Assembly: GCA_963978545.1 (NCBI GenBank)
Contig: OZ021724.1
Location: forward strand, 97,323,792 to 97,387,791
Source of the DNA: Linyphia triangularis
Taxonomy: Eukaryota > Arthropoda > Arachnida > Araneae > Linyphiidae
Length of the DNA: 64,000 nt
Direction of reading: 5' to 3'
The translations under genes were made by a program, and so were the position numbers. The notes beneath the pieces were generated by a model. It worked only from the letters and a program-made list of their open reading frames with translations, was not told where the DNA came from and made no database searches. This document shows, one piece after another, positions 35,070 to 62,098 of this stretch. Within the stretch, counting starts at the first letter, position 1; each line of letters opens with the position of its first letter.

Positions 35070-36334
35070 TTTCAATTACCCACATGTATTCGAGGTCGGC
35101 GATATATCGATACGACGATATTTTTATCGATACTTCTAAAAATATATCGATATTAAAAAAATATTGATAAAAGTCATCGATATATCGATATTTTCAAACA
35201 TTTTTAGTTTTTCGATGTTCGTTTTGTAATTCCATGTGTTTTTTCGATTTTCTTTATTCCCTTTTCAAAAACTTCAAAAGTTTGAACTTGGCTGAGAGAC
35301 AGTTACAATGTCGCCAATATTCAATATTTTGCCATACACTTAAAAGCTAATGAAAATTATCTAAATTTTTCTTAAAATCACTGCACCAATCAAGCGAAAA
35401 TATAACTTTTTTTTTTATAATGGATTCATTTCAGTTGAAAAAGTAGTCACCTTAGAAAAAAGCAATCATGAAAAGTAAAAATTTGCCCCGATCATGAAAA
35501 TCAAATTAAAAGAAATCACGTATCGATATATCGATTTTTTTTCTATGCAACGATATAGCATCGATATTTATTTTGATCGATATTGCCAACCTCTAACATG
35601 TATACATAGGGTAATGAAAGTATAGTATTCAGTAAAAAAAAAAAAAAATTGCGATTTTTTTTGTGTGCATATCTCTACGTTTTGGAATATCCTGATTTCA
35701 AAAAAGTGATCTAGAAAAAATGTTTGTATGTGTGTCTGTGGTCAGCATAGCTCCCAAACAAATTGACCTACAATGTTCAAACTTGATGTGCGGGTTAGTG
35801 ATGGCACAGGGACCTACCATTAGGGTTTTCATCAAAATCGCGCATGCGCATAAGGTAGCTGCCATTGAAAAAATCATGTTTTTCAATGATTGCTTAAAAA
35901 CGGCTCTAACTATTTTGATAAAATTGCCGTGGTAATGCCTCTTAAGGTGTTCTAAACATCCCCAACTCCGAAGTTCCTGTACAAAAGTTTTAATGACGTA
36001 AAAAGTTGAAAAACAAATGCCTTTAACACAGAGTTCTCTTTCCTTGAGCATAGACGATCATCGACGATCGTTTTTTTCCCTCACCGCAGTTTCACTTATA
36101 AGAAAGGATAATACAAAAATTATCGAAATAAATATCGCCGAAATCCCCATTTTGGCGAAGTTTCTTTTTTTTCTTTCTTTCTTTTAAGAAGCATATTAGA
36201 ATTATCGTAAAAAAAAATCACCTAATTGCGCATTTTTTCTCAATGAATGATGGAAATATAAAAACGGTAAATAACACAAATCCACATTAGTAATATAGTG
36301 TAATTGAAAGTTGTGCGACATTCCACACCTCTAG
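35070..36334 (-). mobile_element. element family X, copy split by a hAT MITE
   Basis: The palindromic end (AATTACCC...GGGTAAT) is cut at 35089 by the insertion 35090-35595 and resumes at 35596. The rest is collinear with 4212-4884: gcgcatgcgcataagg, acgatcg, ttttggcga and the 'ttccacacctctag' end. It lies upstream of gene A. Confidence 0.8.
35090..35595. mobile_element. hAT-type MITE (506 bp)
   Basis: Ends TCGAGGTCGGCGATAT and ATATTGCCAACCTCTA are inverted copies. An exact 8-bp duplication ACATGTAT flanks it (35082-35089 and 35596-35603). The subterminal regions are packed with TATCGATA-type repeats. No coding. Confidence 0.9.
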
Positions 36335-36587
36335 GTTTTCTTTACATTAATAATAAACGGAATCACTCTTTCTCAGCGTCACTACATTTAAAGGTTAATG
36401 TTTTTCTTTAGTAGTGAATAGTTCGAGTGTTTTTAAAAGTAAGGGAAGGGGGGGGGGGGAAGGGGGTGTATTTCAGTAATTTTAGAAGCGGGGGGATGGA
36501 TTTCAGTAATTTAAAAATAATGGGGGATGCATGGATATTTTCTTGAAAAGTAGGGGAAGCGTCATTCCGCGTCTACCCACACTTCTA

Positions 36588-36787
36588 GCACAGTCTGTTC
36601 ATCCCTAACTGTTGTTTGTACCCTCAACGACCTATTTTTATGCGCAATGACGACTAATCAGGTAGGGACCTACAGCCTAACGTGGATTCCGAACCAACAA
36701 ACATCCATGCCTACCCCGGGGTTCGAACCCGGCACCTTTGGCATGCGAGACCAGAGCGCTAACCACACAACCGTCAGATAGGTTTTC
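36588..36787 (-). mobile_element. tRNA-derived SINE family B, copy 2
   Basis: Reverse of 31438-31640: B box as 'gggttcgaaccc', head 'agagcgctaaccacacaacc', body 'cctcaacgacctatttttat'. Inserted just before the foldback element at 36811. Confidence 0.75.
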
Positions 36788-36810
36788 ATCCCTCTGGTAA
36801 AAATCTAATA

Positions 36811-37484
36811 GTTCGAGAGGCGACTGCATTTTTTTTACCCCACCGAACATCATTCTGAATTTTTTATAGACATTGGAGAAAAGTGAGTAGAATACGAATC
36901 CATTGGTCTGCCGAGGCAAAAATGGCCGAAACAGATTAAAAATCAACTTGGAATGAGTTGAACTAAAATCCGATTGCCAAATATGTCATAACTTGCCAAA
37001 AATATAACAAACTTTTTAGTCTGGCAACCCACTGCATTTTGATTTTCATTGAGAAAAAGCGCTAACGATTTCTGATCTCTGGCTCGGAAAACTTGTATCT
37101 TTTAAAAGTAAGTCAAATTGGCGACATCAGTTACGTCATCAGTGACATAATGTTTCTTGACAATTTTTTTTTTCATTGATGAAAGAGGCAAGTAAGCCAA
37201 AGCCACACATCCGAATTGTAATCGTCTGCAACCTTCTTAATTGAAAATTACAGAGTAATGGTTACCAAATAATAAAAAAATTGCAATGCTCATTATTTGG
37301 CAAATTATGGCGCATTTGGCAATTGGATTTAATTCAACTTATTAAAAGTCGATTTTTGACCAGTTTCGGCCATTTTTGCCACGGCAGACCAGTGGATTCC
37401 TAATCTACTCACTTTTCTCCAATTCCTATAAAAAATTCAGAATGATGTTCGATAGGGTCCAAAAATTGCTGTCGCCTCTCAGTC
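36811..37484. mobile_element. foldback element family Z, copy 2 (674 bp)
   Basis: Ends GTTCGAGAGGCGACTGCA and GTCGCCTCTCAGTC, TA on both sides (36809-36810 and 37485-37486). Long inverted arms as in 2255-2922. Confidence 0.82.
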
Positions 37485-37894
37485 TAAGTGAAAGGCATTT
37501 TTTTGCCTAGTCATTCTATGTTAACAAAACCATTTAATCATTACATTGTTATTTTTCAGTCGCCAGTATCAATTACGCAGAAAAAATTTCCTTCTGTTCA
37601 AGGGTATGTGACTGTAGGGAAATTCTTCAGACAAAATAAACATGCAGTTTGCTGAGTCAATATAAAATGAAACTTCCTTGGAGAGTTGTAGAACGAACAA
37701 TAACCTTCGGAAAAGAATAAAAAAGGGAACTTGAAAAGCATATGGAGACAATCGTAGGTGCGTCAATGGATAATTCCCGCATTTTTTTTTTTTTTATTCA
37801 ATTCTAAATGTTTCGGAAAGGCCACAAACAGAAAAATTTCTGATCAATGCGCTTTAAAAAAAAAAAAAAAAAAAATATTGTATTCAAAGTTCCT

Positions 37895-38085
37895 ATGTTA
37901 CAAGTTGGCGAGAAGACGATTCATTCGGCTCGAATTGAATGTGACGTCAAGGTTTCACACACATCTTGACTTGAAACGCTGCAGCGGAAACCAGTTTTGC
38001 AAGTTTCTCGCAAATCGCGCCAACCTGTACGTGATATGGCAATGGTCTACCATCGACGACTATTTCAACGCAATTTTTTTTTAAT
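37895..38085 (+). repeat. dispersed repeat family U, inverted copy
   Basis: Reverse-complement match to 14704-15005, directly followed by family Y. The open frame across it is not supported as coding. Confidence 0.5.
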
Positions 38086-38089
38086 TGTA

Positions 38090-38445
38090 GGAAACTGAAG
38101 TGTTTGTGGTAAGCTTTTGTTTGGTTGATACATGCATTTTGGAAAGTTTTTATTGTATGGGGGGTTTTAAAGGTTAGTGATAAAGATGGGCGCCAACCTC
38201 AAGCAGCGTAAATTTTTATGTGAGTGGAACTTAAATTTTAAAAATAAACTAAGTAAGCGTACATTCTTAAGCGAATCACAACCGAGAGCTGTAATCGGAG
38301 GTAGGCCTTTTTTGATATCACTGTGTTTGTAGCTGAAAATTTTCATCATGTTTATGATTTTTTTATTGCAAGAAAGTTTTTTGTGTTTTTGAGGTTGGTG
38401 GTTTTTCTACTTTTCAAAAGTGCTTTTTGAGTGATATCAGACCTT
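38090..38445 (+). repeat. dispersed repeat family Y, longest copy
   Basis: 'aagtgtttgtggtaagcttt' through 'gagagctgtaatc' to 'tgtgtttttgaggttggtgg' and 'gtgatatcagacc'. It covers both halves seen separately at 5083-5305 and 5503-5720. Confidence 0.6.
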
Positions 38446-38579
38446 TTTTTTTAAAACACTGGCGACTTCTATTTTTTAAATTTGTCCGTTTCATCGTTTT
38501 TCTCTTTATCCGTGAAGCCTTTTCCGTTCTACGCCAGGTCACTCACGAGAGTTTCATCATTATCCCTAGCCATACGTGT

Positions 38580-39185
38580 GTTCTGCAATTTCTTCATTCT
38601 TCATGGCGAGTCCACCGACATCCAACATGCCATACTTATCTTGAAATTGGACACACCGGAAGTGGGACCCTCCATTCAGCCATAATTTTTCAAGTTAAGT
38701 CTAATGACATCCAACATGACATATTTATTTTGAAAATTGACAAATCATATGTGATACCACCTATGGTATACCTGGTATCTTAAACATTCATAATTCTTCA
38801 AGACAAGCCCAACGACATCCAATATGCCATATTAATTTAAAAAATGACAAACCAGAAGTGGTACCAACTATGGTACACCTGGTACCAGACATATTCATGA
38901 TTCTTCAAACTGAGTTCGACGATACCTTACATGCCATTATCTTTAATTTGATATGCTTTTATCTTTAAAATTGTTAAACCGAAAGTGGTACTACCTATGG
39001 TATAACCTGGTACCTTAAACTTGCCTAATTTTTCAAGACAAGCCCAACGACACCTAATATGCCGTATTTATCTTCAAAATTGGCAAACCAGAAGTAGTAC
39101 CACCTATGGTACACCTGGTACCATGAATATTCATAATTTCAAGCTGAGTTCAACGATACCATCATCTTGAAAATTGACAAACAGG
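38580..39185 (+). repeat. degenerate tandem repeat, about 110-125-bp unit
   Basis: About five units, each with 'gacatccaacatgccatat', 'gacaaaccagaagtggtacc', 'ctatggtacacctggtacc' and 'ttcataattcttcaagac'. ctggtacc forms a short palindrome in most units. Non-coding. Confidence 0.75.
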
Positions 39186-39309
39186 TTGAATGCGGACGGC
39201 AGTAACCAAAATCGACCACGAACGAGCAATAGGGACTCCTTTTAATGGCAACTCAACACCCAAAACTTAATGGAATACATTGCCACCGACAAAGTGCCTG
39301 TCTGCCAAC

Positions 39310-39482
39310 TTTCAGCTCGATTGGTTAGTTTGTTCGCACAACGACGTATTTTTGTGCATACTAACGACTAATCAGCTCCGGAAATAACGCAGCCTTAACG
39401 TGGATTCCAAATCACAATGAACAGCCACACTTAACACTAGGAATCGAACCCGGAACCTTTAACTAACAAGGCCAGAGCGTTA
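39310..39482 (-). mobile_element. tRNA-derived SINE family B, copy 3, diverged
   Basis: 'gacgtatttttgtgcatact', 'aacgactaatcag', 'taacgtggattcca', B box 'ggaatcgaaccc' and 'ggccagagcgttaa'. It follows a short family V fragment (39225-39310). Confidence 0.65.
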
Positions 39483-39489
39483 ATCTAAA

Positions 39490-41215
39490 TGAAAATTTAT
39501 TCTAAATAAATTGTTACAAATAAACATTAAAAAATTTTTACGATTTAGTTATTGCAATAGAAGTTATTTTGATTATGCCAAGCATTATTTTGGTTCCCAT
39601 AATAACCCATTGATATTTGAAAAAATTTAAAATATTTTCTTAGCAACAATTTTTTAATTCCCTATGAATTTATAATTTTAATGATATACGATTCTACGAT
39701 TTCATTTTAGAACGGGACTTAAACAAAATCAACACATCTTTAAATACGAATTCCATTTTTGCAAATTCCATTAGCTAATCGCAATGCGTGTTTCATTTAG
39801 TCCCGCTGTTATGAATTGACTGTGACGTCAGCTCGCATAAATTCCACATTTATACTTTGTATTCAGCCCATAATGTCTTGCAACAAAATATTATTATTTT
39901 CATTTTTCAGCAGAGATTTCACGAAACTAAAATGTTTTTGAAAGTTAATTCACTCTAAATTGTCATACAGTTCAAATAACACATGCAATTTGAAGAACAC
40001 ATATTTCTCTTTAATTCTGTCTCTTCAAAAATCAAATTATTTCAATTTTAAAGATGCTATAAGCCATATAATTATAGTCCGATTCGTTCTGCCTATACTT
40101 TAACGTTACGTTAATTCTCACTTAAGCCTAACATGTCGGAAAAACTAACTTCAAAATTATAGCAAACCTGTTTGGCAATTTTTGGCATACATATCTGAAC
40201 CTCAATTACAAGTTGATCGCCTTTATCTGTCGCCAAATTATGAAATGAAAAAAAAAAGTGATTTTAAATTAATTAAAAATAGAAAAAATTATTTAATAAA
40301 GTACAAACCAGCGAAGGATTTTAAGTCTAAACATTCCGCATCCTATAATTCAATCCGTTTGAAGATCTATAGCTTAGTTATGGCTGGACGTTTGTCTAAA
40401 TTTTTAATTAAAAAACGGGCTATAAAACTCGACTTTTTATTTCATTTTGGAAATTTCAATATTTCTTTTCTTCGTTGTTTTTTATCCTAGGTACTCAATT
40501 TTTTCTTTAAAAGATATTACCCAGATGAATCTATGGTATTTTTTTTGTGGTTATACGAAGTTCCGTAAGCACGCTAGAAAATAATAAATTCCGGCTTTTT
40601 CGCTGGAAGTTGTGCTGAGAATAGATACTACCTGTCGTTTCTGTCTTTTTAAGGTTGGCGACGAAACGACCATTGGCGACAACTGTGTGATTTATGCGAT
40701 TTTCTCAAGGAAAGTCTTGTTTGCAATCTCTATGTGATTTTCGTGACAAATATGTGATTTTTTACGTAACTCGAGTAATTGCTATATTACATAGAAGTAG
40801 TCTGTAAATCAAAAGCCCGTAAGTACGATTGTATAATTTTCACAAAAAAAAAAAAAAAAAAAAAAAATATTGAAGGAACATTCAATAATAAATCAGGCAT
40901 TTAAATTTATGTTATTCCTTTTCATTATCCTTATTAAACATCATCATGGATTGGTTTGTTTTACAAGAAGCATTCATTATTATTTCTGCTTTATGTTGCT
41001 TCCTACTGCATCTAAATTGTACAAAAGTATTCAATACGGATGGTAAATTATTGATAAACAATGGCTGTTATCAATGAAAAATTTTTCTGACTCGGAATTT
41101 CCTATCATTCAAAATAATTTTCAAAAATTTGATAAAGATATTCACGCAAATTATAAATCAAAATTGCAGAATGTAGTTGTTTTGTATAGTGTTTTCGAAA
41201 ATATAGGTTATATTT
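39490..41215. other. unassigned intergenic stretch between genes A and B
   Basis: AT-rich with an A-run at 40842-40867. The 102-residue open frame at 40182-40490 is Lys/Asn/Ile-rich, resembles no family I know and has no splice or repeat support. Confidence 0.35.
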
Positions 41216-41218
41216 GTA

Positions 41219-41335
41219 CTAGCTGAAGTGCCCGGCTTTAACCGGACTTCTTAAGTGAGTAACTGGCAGTCAATTCCTACCCTAAACTACTTGTGATATA
41301 ATTTAAAAATTACTCCCCCGAATTCCTGTAAATGT
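41219..41335 (-). mobile_element. Helitron 3'-end fragment
   Basis: On the minus strand a CCGG...CCGG hairpin (GTCCGGTTAAAGCCGGGCAC) stands just before CTAG followed by T. The 5' end is not found, so only the terminus is called and the right limit is arbitrary. Confidence 0.5.
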
Positions 41336-41389
41336 ATTTCATGAAATTTCCATTTGAACCCATAGTTGGGTTTTACCACATAGTTGGGT

Positions 41390-41569
41390 TGGTTGGTTGT
41401 ATTCAGATTATCTGGGGCCGTCAGCAACACGAGGGCTATAATGCGCCGAAACATTCGTCATTAGACAAGCCAACATACATTTACAAACATCCATGCCAAC
41501 ACGGGACTCGGAACCCGCAACCTCGCGGTTTAGAAGCTAGCACGCTAACCACTATACCGTTCGGTCGGC
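41390..41569 (-). mobile_element. tRNA-derived SINE (family A), copy 5
   Basis: Complete copy with a perfect 14-bp duplication CCACATAGTTGGGT (41376-41389 and 41570-41583). Confidence 0.92.
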
Positions 41570-41968
41570 CCACATAGTTGGGTATTAGATCTTCATAATT
41601 ATATCATTATTATATTTTTAAGAACTCGTAACAGTAGCAATCTTTCTGGAATTCCCTTTTGAACTTTTTTTAAACCAACGTTTTTTAAAACAATTGACGA
41701 AATATTTGTTTCTATTGCAAATATGTGGGTGAAATTTTGGAATACAGGGATATTCCCTCAACGCTTTTAACCTGACTATAATTCTTAATAAATGATAGCT
41801 TTTTTCTTTATTGCATCGATGTATTTGGTTATAATAGAGCATTTCTTTGAATTATTTTTAGTATCAGTTTATCAACACTTATAGTAAATGTTTTTCATGA
41901 GTCAAACGAATCAAAATTTATTTATTGCACATTTTATAAATTAGTTAATCATTCAAAGAAGGAGAATA

Positions 41969-42008
<40 letters not shown>

Positions 42009-42120
42009 CAGTATTTATTTAAGAAATTGCAATGTTTCCAAAACACTAGGAAATAAACAAATGTATAGAGAAACATTTGAATTGAATTATAATTATTTAT
42101 AAGCATTATGCTTGGTCGTA

Positions 42121-57310
<15,190 letters not shown>

Positions 57311-57450
57311 ATCTGCTTGGATGTTCGTAGAAGCTGTCCTCTTTCAAAGAATATTCCCGGGATAATTAACTCGTCCGACAACTAACTGACTGTTGTCGCG
57401 TTATCAAGCCGAGAGGAAAAAATAGAGTCGAGATAAAGAGAGCAAAAAGA
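57311..57450 (-). promoter_or_regulatory. gene B core promoter and 5' UTR
   Basis: An arthropod initiator TCAGT (57389-57385) is preceded by a conserved TTGATAACGC (about 57396-57405). The predicted start at about 57387 gives a 5' UTR of roughly 77 nt. The same layout exists in the right arm. No TATA box. Confidence 0.6.
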
Positions 57451-58572
57451 ATAATGATAGTTGGTTTTCTTTTGGACAAGGTTATTGTAGTTGTAATTCC
57501 CATGGGGTTACACATTCTGTCATTTTGATATTGGTTAAGTGACATTCAAAGGAAGAGTAGTCAAATACATTCGCGTCAGCTATTTTTCAATAATAACCAT
57601 GTCTGAATGTTTTATTCATGTAATTCGAAGTTTGTTTTAAATAGGTTTCATCTTTCTAGGTTTTTCTTTCTGGGTATTTAGTATCAATATGCGAAACTTA
57701 ACAGGAAGTCCTTGTAAGGATCATTCCCTATCCTATACTCACCCTGTGCATTTAGAAACTACTTTGTATAAAATCTTGACATTTTGTGGGTAGGTTCGAA
57801 AATGAGCTCTTAATGAAACGACATAAATTAAAAACTCAAAAATAGCTTCTAAACCATTGTAATGCATCCGCATTGGTTTGGCGTTGAAATGCATGCATAG
57901 ATCGTGTGTTCGGTCAGGGCTTCGCCAAGTACTGGTGAAGAAGATAATATAGGCTAGTACATATTAAATGGGCCAGGCCTAAATGTCATTTGAATGGTGT
58001 GGTGTGGTGGAGTCTCGTGTATGTGTGACATATGCGAGAATATGAAATTTCAATCTCTTAATCTTACTGTAGGTCAGAATAAAGATGAGTATTTGGCTGA
58101 GATAAGCACTTCATAGTTGCCGAAATCGACATCCGTAACCTTGTAAACTCAAACCATTATAAATCATTAATAAAACTAACATCTTAAAAATTCTTTTCAT
58201 GAAAATTTGAATTTCGACTAATAAATATGCACTGCTACAGTGGTCATTCGTAAGATTGACGTTGTTCACCACCTAGCGGGAGAAAAGTGCGGTTCTTCCA
58301 GACAATGACCAAAAGTTATTCTTCCCACACTATGGTTTTAAAAAAGATTTTGCGCCACTGCACCAAGTTGACCTAAATATTTTCTTTTAAAGGAAAACTA
58401 TTTTACTCCTTTTGTTATCTTCCTTGATTGTTATTGTGTTTGCATTTCAGCAATTATCAGCAATTATTTCAGCAATATAAAATAACTTGCATTTCAGCAA
58501 TATCCAAGGGGAACTTGCAGGTTGACTTGCATTGCAGCAGCTGTAAAAGAGAACTGCATATAACTTAATCGA

Positions 58573-59197
58573 TCCGAAATAATAAACTTGAACAACTTTT
58601 AAAGGAATATACTTTAATGTAAGTTTATTTAATTATATAGTACTATTTCGTTGATAATTATTTTTAAAAAAGTCACAATTTAATATACTACATAGGCATC
58701 GGCAATCAAAAGTACAATTTGATGCTTATTCGTCGCTTCTAAATAAATTATTTGTTCAAGTAAGGGGTATACTTGTTAAAGTTTCTCGTTTTATTTTTCC
58801 AACGTTGCCAAACAACGAAAAATTTAAACAATTTAAGTATAAAGATACATTTTTTCGAAAATGTAGTTTTAAAGAATTAAATATGAATTAAAAATAAAAA
58901 ATGCCTTTACAAACACTCTGCACGAAAAAGAAAACCTTCTATTTAATTTTTCAAATAAATAAATTAATTTTGTGCATATGTCCACTCTTCACCACTCGTG
59001 AAGTCCACTCGTGTGTCCACTTCACCACTCGTGTTCACTTCACCACTCGTGCCAACATCCGTGTCTGCAACGCCATCTGCGTCGACATCCATGTTTTCAT
59101 CTGAAGTAGCTGCAGAGCATGGTTCTGGTCAGGAATCTGGAGGATCCAACAATCCTCGTCCGGACCCTGCACCTGAACCACCTAGACACTCCTACAA
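58573..59197 (+). other. central spacer of the inverted duplication
   Basis: About 625 bp, not palindromic. AT-rich until 58980, then a short tandem part of 'cttcaccactcgtg' (58985-59055). An open frame (58998-59297) would give a Ser/Thr/Pro-rich peptide that runs on into the right arm. It has no clear ATG and matches no family known to me, so it is not called as a gene. Confidence 0.6.
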
Positions 59198-59341
59198 CTT
59201 TTACGATCAAGTTATATTATGCAGTACTCTTTTACGGCTGCTGCAAAGCAAGTCGACCTGCAAGTTCCCCTCTGATATTGCAGAAATTACACAATAACAA
59301 TCAAAGAAGATAGTAAAAGGAGTAAAATGGTTTTCCTTTAA

Positions 59342-59608
59342 CCCTTTGGGTACATTTGACGGCTGAGATTCGTCATGCACTTGTTTTGCCTGTTAATAAT
59401 GACGAACCTAATTTATCATTCAAACTAGTTTGATTGGATAGATTTTAATGTCACAAGAGCCATGATTGGTTAAGTCAACATCGGTTGGTTTACCTATACT
59501 TTAAAAAAAAAAAATTTGTTTGGCTGTATTCCTTTAAAGTTCCTTTATTGTTTTGAACCAACTGTTCAAAATGCAAGAATTTTCCCAAATAAATCCGTAC
59601 CCAAGGGG
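59342..59608. mobile_element. TTAA-flanked (piggyBac-like) MITE in the right arm (267 bp)
   Basis: Ends CCCTTTGGGTAC and GTACCCAAGGGG, TTAA on both sides (59338-59341 and 59609-59612). The left arm (about 58388-58395) has the uninterrupted site with a single TTAA. Confidence 0.92.
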
Positions 59609-60541
59609 TTAAAAGAAAATATTTGGGTCACCTTGGTACAGTGGACCAAAATCGTTTTTGAAACCACAGTAAAGGGAAGAATAAATTTTGAGTCATTGTC
59701 TGGAAGAACTGCACTTTTCTGTCGCTAGGTGGTGAACAACGCCAAAGCAGTGCATATTTATTAATCAAAATTCGAATTTTCATTAAAACCATTTTTAAGA
59801 TGTTAGTTTTATTAATAATTAATAATGTTTGAGTTTGCACGGTTCCGGCTGTCGATTTCGGCAACTATGAAGTGCTTATCACAGCCAAATACGCATCTTT
59901 ATTCTGACCTACAATAAGATTGAGAGGTTGACATTTCATATTCTTGCATATGTCACACATACACGAGACTCCAACACACCACACCATTCAGAGGACATTC
60001 AGGCCTGGCCCATTTAATATGTACTAGCCCATATTATCGTCTTCACCAGTACTTGGCGAAGCCCTGACCGAACCCACGATCTATGCATTTTACTGCCAAG
60101 CCACTGGGGATGCATTATAATGGTTTAGAAGATATTTTTGAGTTTTTAATTTATATCATTTCATTAAGAGCTCATTTTCGAACCTACCCACAAAATTTCA
60201 AGATTTCATTCAAAGTAGTTTCTAAACGCACCGGGCGAGTATAGGGTAGGATCCTTACAAGGACTTCGCCTTTTTAGTTTCGCACATTGATACTAAATAC
60301 CCAAACAGAAAAACCTAGAAAGGTGAAACCCATTTAAAACAAAATTCAAATTACGTGAATGAAATATTCATACATGTTAATTATTAAAAAATAGCTGACG
60401 TGAATGCATTTGACTACACTTTCTTTTAATGTCACTTAACGAATTTTTAAATGATAGAATGTAGAACCCCATCGGAACTACAACTACAATAGCCTCTTAT
60501 CCATTAGAAAACCAACTATTATTATTCTTTTTGCTCTCTTT

Positions 60542-60863
60542 GGCCTCTTTCACACGAGGCGGTTTAGTTGATTCAACTAAGTTGCTTGGTAAACTCTCAA
60601 CAAGTTGACTAGGCACTTTCAACACGAGTCAACTTGTAAAATCAACTTCTCTTCCCAACGGGAGGTCAGTACGATGTTGAGTCAACTATTTAGGAAGAGA
60701 ACGTTAGCGGCACTTGTGCCTGCAAACAAACCTCCTGGGCGTACGAGTTGACTGCGTGTGAAAGTTTTCAGGCGATTCCCTATCATTTCCTAAATGGCTA
60801 CACTCCTAATCACCCTCCAGATAAACTAGTTGAATCAACTAGTCGCCTCGTGTGAAAGAGGTC
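60542..60863. mobile_element. MITE with 3-bp TTT duplication in the right arm (322 bp)
   Basis: Ends GGCCTCTTTCACACGAGGCG and CGCCTCGTGTGAAAGAGGTC, flanked by TTT (60539-60541 and 60864-60866). The left arm shows the empty site with one TTT. Inside, 'agttgattcaacta' and 'gagttgact' motifs repeat in both directions. A 3-bp duplication fits PIF/Harbinger (inference). Confidence 0.88.
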
Positions 60864-60899
60864 TTTATCTGGACTATCTTTTTTAATCTCGGCTTGATA

Positions 60900-60991
60900 A
60901 CTCAACAAGAGTCAGTTTGTTGTCATACGAGTTACTTATCCAAGTGAATTTTCTTTGAAAGAGGACAGCTTCTTCGAACATCCAAGCAGAT
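60900..60991 (+). promoter_or_regulatory. predicted promoter and 5' UTR of a third, plus-strand paralogue
   Basis: Inverted copy of the gene B promoter: 'ctcggcttgataactc', initiator TCAGT at 60912-60916 and a UTR of the same length. The GATAACGC motif has changed to GATAACTC. Confidence 0.55.
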
Positions 60992-60999
60992 ATGGCAAA
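60992..60999 (+). CDS. ABHD11-like: predicted coding exon 1 of a third ABHD11-like copy
   Basis: ATG GCA AA followed by GTAAGA, identical to gene B exon 1 but on the plus strand. No exon 2 is seen before 64000. The intron would have to exceed 3 kb, as gene A's intron 1 does (13.8 kb). It may instead be an orphan exon without a gene. Confidence 0.5.
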
Positions 61000-61777
61000 G
61001 TAAGAATTAATTTGCATTTTAAAGCAGATTATAACTGTAGATACGTGTATTTTTTAACTGAGAAAAAAATGGTATGTTGGTGCGGCAGATAAGTAATTCA
61101 TTTGAAACGAGATAATATGTGGTTACTTTTTGATATGAGGGAGGAACCGCGATGGTAGACTTCAGTTTGATGTAAAAAGTGTAGCTATATTTTCCACAAA
61201 TATAACCACACACAGTCACAAAATTATTATTTATCAAAAACTCTTTAAAAGAAAAATAATATGGGAAAATAAAAATTAAAAACCATTTTCCTAAACACCG
61301 TTTTTATGTTTCCACTTGAAGCGATTGGATTTAAAATTGGCAGAGTTAAGTTTAAATCTGTTTTTGACACCGTCAAACACATTTAAAGAGTAAAAAAAAA
61401 CTTAGTGTGCAATGGTAACCTTTCCCCTTTTCTCCAATGCCTCCACTGAATGTGACAAAGATTATTTTACTTTTAAATTACTCTGTTATGCTTTTCTTTA
61501 CAATTCAGAGACAAATTAAATACTTGTGTTATCTTGAGGTTACATTATTCGGAATTTATGCATTGTGGTTAAAAAAAAAAATACTTATTTAGTACTTCCT
61601 TATAATATTTAGTTCCTTAAAATATTTCATTGAAGATATTTTTAACCATGGTATATAATTAAACAAATCATCCAATCAATAATCAAGAAAGAAATTGTCT
61701 GATAACATCTAAAAAGTCTGCTATTTATCACATATCGGCTTTGTGAATTGCCTTTCCTGTTAGTCCGAATTGCATAT

Positions 61778-61935
61778 ATTGCCGACCAAACGGTATAGTG
61801 GTTAGCGTGCTAGATTCTGGACCGCGAGGTTGCGGGTTCCGAGTCCCGTGTCAGGCATGTTGTATAATGACGAATGTTTCGGCTCATTATAGCCCTCGTG
61901 TTGCTGACGGCTCCAGATAATCTGAATACAACCAA
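61778..61935 (+). mobile_element. tRNA-derived SINE (family A), copy 6
   Basis: The only plus-strand family A copy: head gccgaccaaacggtatagtg, B box GGTTCCGAGTCC (one extra base), body ending ataatctgaatacaacca. A 13-bp duplication CCGAATTGCATAT flanks it (61765-61777 and 61936-61948). Confidence 0.9.
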
Positions 61936-62098
61936 CCGAATTGCATATTATCAAACTTTAATCTCTATTAGCAAATACCAAACTGACAGTATAATAAAGC
62001 GCTTTCATTGGTTGCCTTGATGAAATCAACAATAACGTCACGGCGCGAGTACTATGAGTTTAAGTCAGTTAAATTCCCGTTGACTTTAAAATCTCTTA

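Larger units (their letters stand above)
59198..61565. repeat. right arm of the large inverted duplication
   Basis: Inverted copy of 56744-58572, longer by two insertions (59342-59608 and 60542-60863). Without them it is about 1.78 kb, close to the 1.83 kb of the left arm. Confidence 0.92.

Noticed and set aside
40182..40490. 102-residue open frame between genes A and B
   Set aside because: Biased Lys/Ser/Asn/Ile composition expected by chance in AT-rich DNA. No recognisable motif.
58998..59297. 99-residue Ser/Pro-rich open frame in the palindrome spacer
   Set aside because: No clear ATG start. Half lies in the inverted repeat arm and half in a short tandem repeat. No known domain.
61778..61850. 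tRNA gene with A and B boxes
   Set aside because: The box-bearing segment is the head of a SINE with target duplications and a long non-tRNA body. No cloverleaf of a functional tRNA was recognised.
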